NCBI GenBank assembly: GCA_002471825.1
Contig: DKQS01000011.1
Coordinates: 186,001 to 250,000 of the forward strand
Reading direction: 5' to 3'
DNA: 64,000 bases
Source of the DNA: Flavobacteriaceae bacterium UBA7302
GTDB lineage: Bacteria; Bacteroidota; Bacteroidia; Flavobacteriales; Flavobacteriaceae
The notes below the pieces were generated by a model that was not told the origin of the DNA, ran no database searches, and saw only the letters and a list, made by a program, of their open reading frames with translations. Of the stretch, positions 61,757 to 64,000 are shown piece after piece. The position numbers and the translations under genes are program-made. Position 1 is the stretch's first letter. Each line of letters starts with the position of its first letter.

Positions 61757-63285
61757 AAAAGATTGTAACATTACTCCTCATCCTTTGTATCAGCCAAGCC
61801 TCCTTTTCCCAAAGCAATGGCGTTCCTGAAAAACAAAAGCAAACGGCCTTCGGAAAAGTAGATTTCTTATCCATTGAAATGCCAGGGAATGAAGCCAATA
61901 TGGGCTTTACAGGAATTCATTACAACCTCAACTTGACCGATTGGGGTGCTTATGCCGGTGTGGGTCTTTACGGAGCTGTAACGGGAATTCGCGGTGGATT
62001 TTTCACCTTGGGTGTGAATGCCGGTGTAAAAGAATACCTCTCGGATCGCTTTTTTACCGATCTAGGATTCCATTTTGGCGGTGGCGGTGGTGCTGGGGCG
62101 CCTGATGGTGGTGGTGCCTTCATCCTTCCCCATGTGAATATGGGGTATGATTTTAAAGATTTTATGGTTCAGGCGGGTTGGAGTTACGTCAACTTTTTTG
62201 ACGGTGGTGCCATTAAAAGCAGTCAGTTTAACGTAGGCATTGAGATTCCCTTGGATTACGAATATGCCAACTACAAGGCTAGCGAACAAAGCTTTGACAA
62301 TAAGGCCCTTAAAAACTCTGGATGGGATCAAGCGGCTAAAAAGAATTCCTTGTTGTTTCACCTGAACAACTTAAAAATCCAAGGACGCACCCAACGCACC
62401 AGTGGCCAACGCTACAACGGTGAAACCATTCGTTTGGCAGGTTTTGAGTTTGCTTCGTTCTTTGATGAAAACTGGTTTGCCTTTCTAAAAGTAGACGGTG
62501 CCTATCATGGCATTCAAGCTGGATTTATGGATGTATTTCTAGGAGCTGGTTATTTGTATTCTTTCAACCAAAATCGCACCAACATCCTTGCGAAATTTTC
62601 TATGGGAGCTGGCGGTGGTGGTGGCATAGAAACCAATGGTGGTTTCTTGGTACAGCCCGATATTTCCATTGAACAAAAACTATTCGGCGATTTCTTTATC
62701 GCCATCAACAAAGGCTATGTATTTTCTCCCAACTCCGATGTCAATACCTCATCCTACGGACTAGGTTTGAAGTACTACATTCAGCGTAATGGTATTTTTA
62801 CGGCCGATCAAAGCTTTGACAATTTGGTATTCAAGGGCATTACGGTAAGTATGAAGCACGACTTGTATTTTGATGCTCAGCGGGACAATCGCAGTCCGAA
62901 AGACTTGCACCAAATATCTCTGCAGGTCGACTTTGATTTGAGCAAGCGACTCTATGCCGCCGGCCAAACCTCTTTTGCCAACTTTGGCGAAGCAGGCGCC
63001 TATGCTGAAGGATTGGTAGGATTGGGACTGCGAAGCAAGGCTTTTTTCAATAATTCGACCAAGCTTTTTGCCCAGGTATTGGGCGGTGCTGCCGGAGGTG
63101 GCGGCATCAGCACGGGCGAAGGCTTTATTGTAAAACCGAGCCTTGGTTTTAGTACCAAAATCAACGATCAATTGAACTTTCGAACGGCAGCCGGATACGT
63201 AAAAGCCAGTGGTGGTGGGCTTAGTACTACCCTTGTGAATTTTGGGCTTTCTTACAACATCTCTTTATTGAAGCGCTCTAATTAA
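61753..63285 (+). CDS. Glycine-rich outer-membrane protein of the fdhD operon
   Basis: 510 aa. Signal peptide about 1-20 (ASFSQ). Remaining sequence is strand-rich with aromatic ends as in a beta-barrel. Three similar segments carry glycine runs: FHFGGGGGAGAPDGGG near 113, FSMGAGGGGGIETNGGF near 285, and QVLGGAAGGGGISTGEGF near 443. Each continues with a hydrophobic stretch and a proline (LPHV, VQPDI, VKPSL), so it looks like an internal threefold repeat. Its ATG overlaps the molybdoenzyme stop (ATGA), which is unusual for an envelope protein and suggests a functional link. Family not recognised. Confidence 0.75.
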   Translation: MKKIVTLLLILCISQASFSQSNGVPEKQKQTAFGKVDFLSIEMPGNEANMGFTGIHYNLNLTDWGAYAGVGLYGAVTGIRGGFFTLGVNAGVKEYLSDRFFTDLGFHFGGGGGAGAPDGGGAFILPHVNMGYDFKDFMVQAGWSYVNFFDGGAIKSSQFNVGIEIPLDYEYANYKASEQSFDNKALKNSGWDQAAKKNSLLFHLNNLKIQGRTQRTSGQRYNGETIRLAGFEFASFFDENWFAFLKVDGAYHGIQAGFMDVFLGAGYLYSFNQNRTNILAKFSMGAGGGGGIETNGGFLVQPDISIEQKLFGDFFIAINKGYVFSPNSDVNTSSYGLGLKYYIQRNGIFTADQSFDNLVFKGITVSMKHDLYFDAQRDNRSPKDLHQISLQVDFDLSKRLYAAGQTSFANFGEAGAYAEGLVGLGLRSKAFFNNSTKLFAQVLGGAAGGGGISTGEGFIVKPSLGFSTKINDQLNFRTAAGYVKASGGGLSTTLVNFGLSYNISLLKRSN

Positions 63286-63299
63286 TTGAGGTTGAAAAC

Positions 63300-63357
63300 T
63301 TTATTGAATAATGAGGTAAAAAATCGAAATTAATGCCTACATTTATCGTTCAATAAA
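63300..63357. promoter_or_regulatory. Long-range inverted repeat after the fdhD operon
   Basis: TTTATTGAA at 63300-63308 and TTCAATAAA at 63349-63357, 40-nt spacer. A perfect 9-bp inverted repeat between the operon and the 67-aa gene. Could be an mRNA 3' hairpin or a regulator site. Confidence 0.25.
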
Positions 63358-63378
63358 ACCCTTAAAAATCTTTATTAA

Positions 63379-63582
63379 ATGAAAAATGTAAGAAGACAAC
63401 TTTTCTTTTTCGCCGTATTGGCTTTCGTTTTATACTTTTCTGGGGCTTATTTATTAGAAAACGGATTTAAGGATTTGATCGATGGAATCGTGATGATGAT
63501 CTTTTTTGGATCAATCATTCCTTTCATGGGCAAGCTGTTGATTTTGATCAAGCAGTTCACTTTAAGTCAGCAATCTGAATAA
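63379..63582 (+). CDS. Small two-helix membrane protein
   Basis: 67 aa. Two hydrophobic helices at about 8-27 and 36-56 and a short polar C-terminus (TLSQQSE); basic N-terminus MKNVRRQ. No recognised family. About 94 bp separate it from the outer-membrane protein gene, so it is likely a single gene with its own promoter (TACATTTA near 63338 is a poor match to the -7 box). A hairpin with T-run lies about 110 bp after its stop. Confidence 0.65.
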   Translation: MKNVRRQLFFFAVLAFVLYFSGAYLLENGFKDLIDGIVMMIFFGSIIPFMGKLLILIKQFTLSQQSE

Positions 63583-63693
63583 TTAGAAAGTCAGAGAAGT
63601 CAGAAGCGACTGAAAAAGAAATGGTTACACCTCCCCCAACCCAATCATTCGTAAAAATTTAGACATTTATTTTGCACAGTTTTATTTAAAAGG

Positions 63694-63727
63694 CTGGTGC
63701 ATTGAGTATGACGCATACCAGTTTTTT
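63694..63727 (+). terminator. Terminator upstream of repeat array 4
   Basis: CTGGT at 63694-63698 pairs with ACCAG at 63717-63721, followed by six T. The loop region has additional GC pairing (GC to GC). It lies 110 bp after the 67-aa gene and just before repeat array 4. Confidence 0.6.
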
Positions 63728-63734
63728 AAATAGT

Positions 63735-63950
63735 CCTTAGTTTTTAGTCTTTAGTTGTTAGTTACAAGCTGATTATTGATAATTGTTAACTGATCACTGA
63801 TAACTGATAACTGATAATTGACCATTACTTCTAACTTCTAACTTTTAACTTCTAACTTTTAGCTTCTAGCTTTTGGCTGTTGGCGATTAGTTTTTAGTTT
63901 TTAGTCGGTAGTCGTAAGTTGATCATTGATCATTGATAATTGATCCTTGC
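63735..63950. repeat. Modular low-complexity repeat array 4
   Basis: About 215 bp with the same modules as array 1 and the same strand order: TTTTTAG/TCTTTAG units, TTGATCATTGATAA and ACTGATAACTGATAA units, CTTCTAACTTCTAAC units, TTTGGCTGTTGGCGATTAG, and again TTTTTAG. No coding frame is supported inside. Confidence 0.8.
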
Positions 63951-63952
63951 TT

Positions 63953-64000
63953 CTAACCCCTTCTACTCCCCTCTTTATAGGCAGGAATGCCGGCTTTGAG
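63953..64000 (-). CDS. Possible C-terminal end of a gene running off the right edge
   Basis: On the minus strand a frame enters from the right edge and reads LKAGIPAYKEGSRRG before a TAG at 63953-63955. Only 15 residues are visible, so this is a tentative call; repeat array 4 would lie directly after its stop, as arrays do after other genes here. Confidence 0.25.
   Translation of the reverse strand, partial: LKAGIPAYKEGSRRG

Overview
The window looks like chromosome from a marine-type member of the Flavobacteriaceae (Bacteroidota). It is AT-rich. It carries gliding-motility genes (gldF, gldG) and a type IX secretion substrate with a CHU_C-type C-terminus, a fused ABC permease/M1 peptidase, DUF-family lipoproteins typical of the group, promoters with the Bacteroidota -7 box TAnnTTTG, and several TTG starts. 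No rRNA, tRNA, CRISPR array, prophage or complete insertion sequence was seen. Genus cannot be fixed from the sequence alone.

Layout. 0-13.2 kb: a DUF6913-like gene cut by the left edge, a phytase-like lipoprotein, lysoplasmalogenase, the ABC ATPase plus ABC permease/M1 fusion, an M42 peptidase, a class V aminotransferase, a Nudix hydrolase, a DUF6503-like lipoprotein, and a cNMP/CBS/DUF294 regulator followed by a DEDDh exonuclease. 13.2-24.4 kb: one long leftward block for uptake and activation of short-chain acids: a zinc-ribbon/HTH protein related to IS1 InsA, a porin, a DUF4212 small subunit, an acetate-type Na+ symporter, a small membrane protein, a symporter-histidine kinase fusion, a receiver-only response regulator, another small membrane protein, and two acyl-CoA synthetases (propionate and acetate type). 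24.4-28.4 kb: TauE/SafE exporter, fasciclin protein, two tandem small-RNA genes, two unknown proteins and purC. 28.4-37.2 kb: T9SS surface protein, PhoH, SAM hydrolase, gldF-gldG, an NAD(P)-binding epimerase-like protein, and a DUF2911 lipoprotein. 37.3-42.6 kb: a PIG-L deacetylase / 35-aa membrane protein / Na+ symporter / Gfo-Idh-MocA oxidoreductase operon. 42.7-49.3 kb: dnaN, nitroreductase, AcpH, gamma-glutamyltransferase, TlpA-like lipoprotein. 49.7-58.6 kb: VOC protein, tricorn-like S41 protease, DinB, DUF1272, ATP-grasp, an internally duplicated secreted protein, an AI-2E family transporter, and a THUMP-like methyltransferase. 58.6-63.6 kb: FdhD, FdhF/YdeP-type molybdoenzyme, a glycine-rich outer-membrane protein, and a 67-aa membrane protein. 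Four modular low-complexity repeat arrays fill the long intergenic gaps at about 43.9, 47.3, 49.3 and 63.7 kb.

The most interesting signal lies at 23.8-26.6 kb. Two about 115-nt intergenic transcripts lie 400 bp apart. Each has a TAnnTTTG promoter, three hairpins (one with a compensatory pair change between copies) and a terminator. Both promoters and the fasciclin promoter carry the same 28-bp inverted repeat 20-21 bp before the -7 box, which suggests one activator drives all three. A 23-nt unpaired stretch of both RNAs is fully complementary (21 Watson-Crick plus 2 G-U pairs) to the leader of the acid-uptake porin, directly against its start codon. This suggests a small-RNA brake on the porin at the head of the acetate/propionate operon. 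It is inference from sequence and needs expression and pairing tests.
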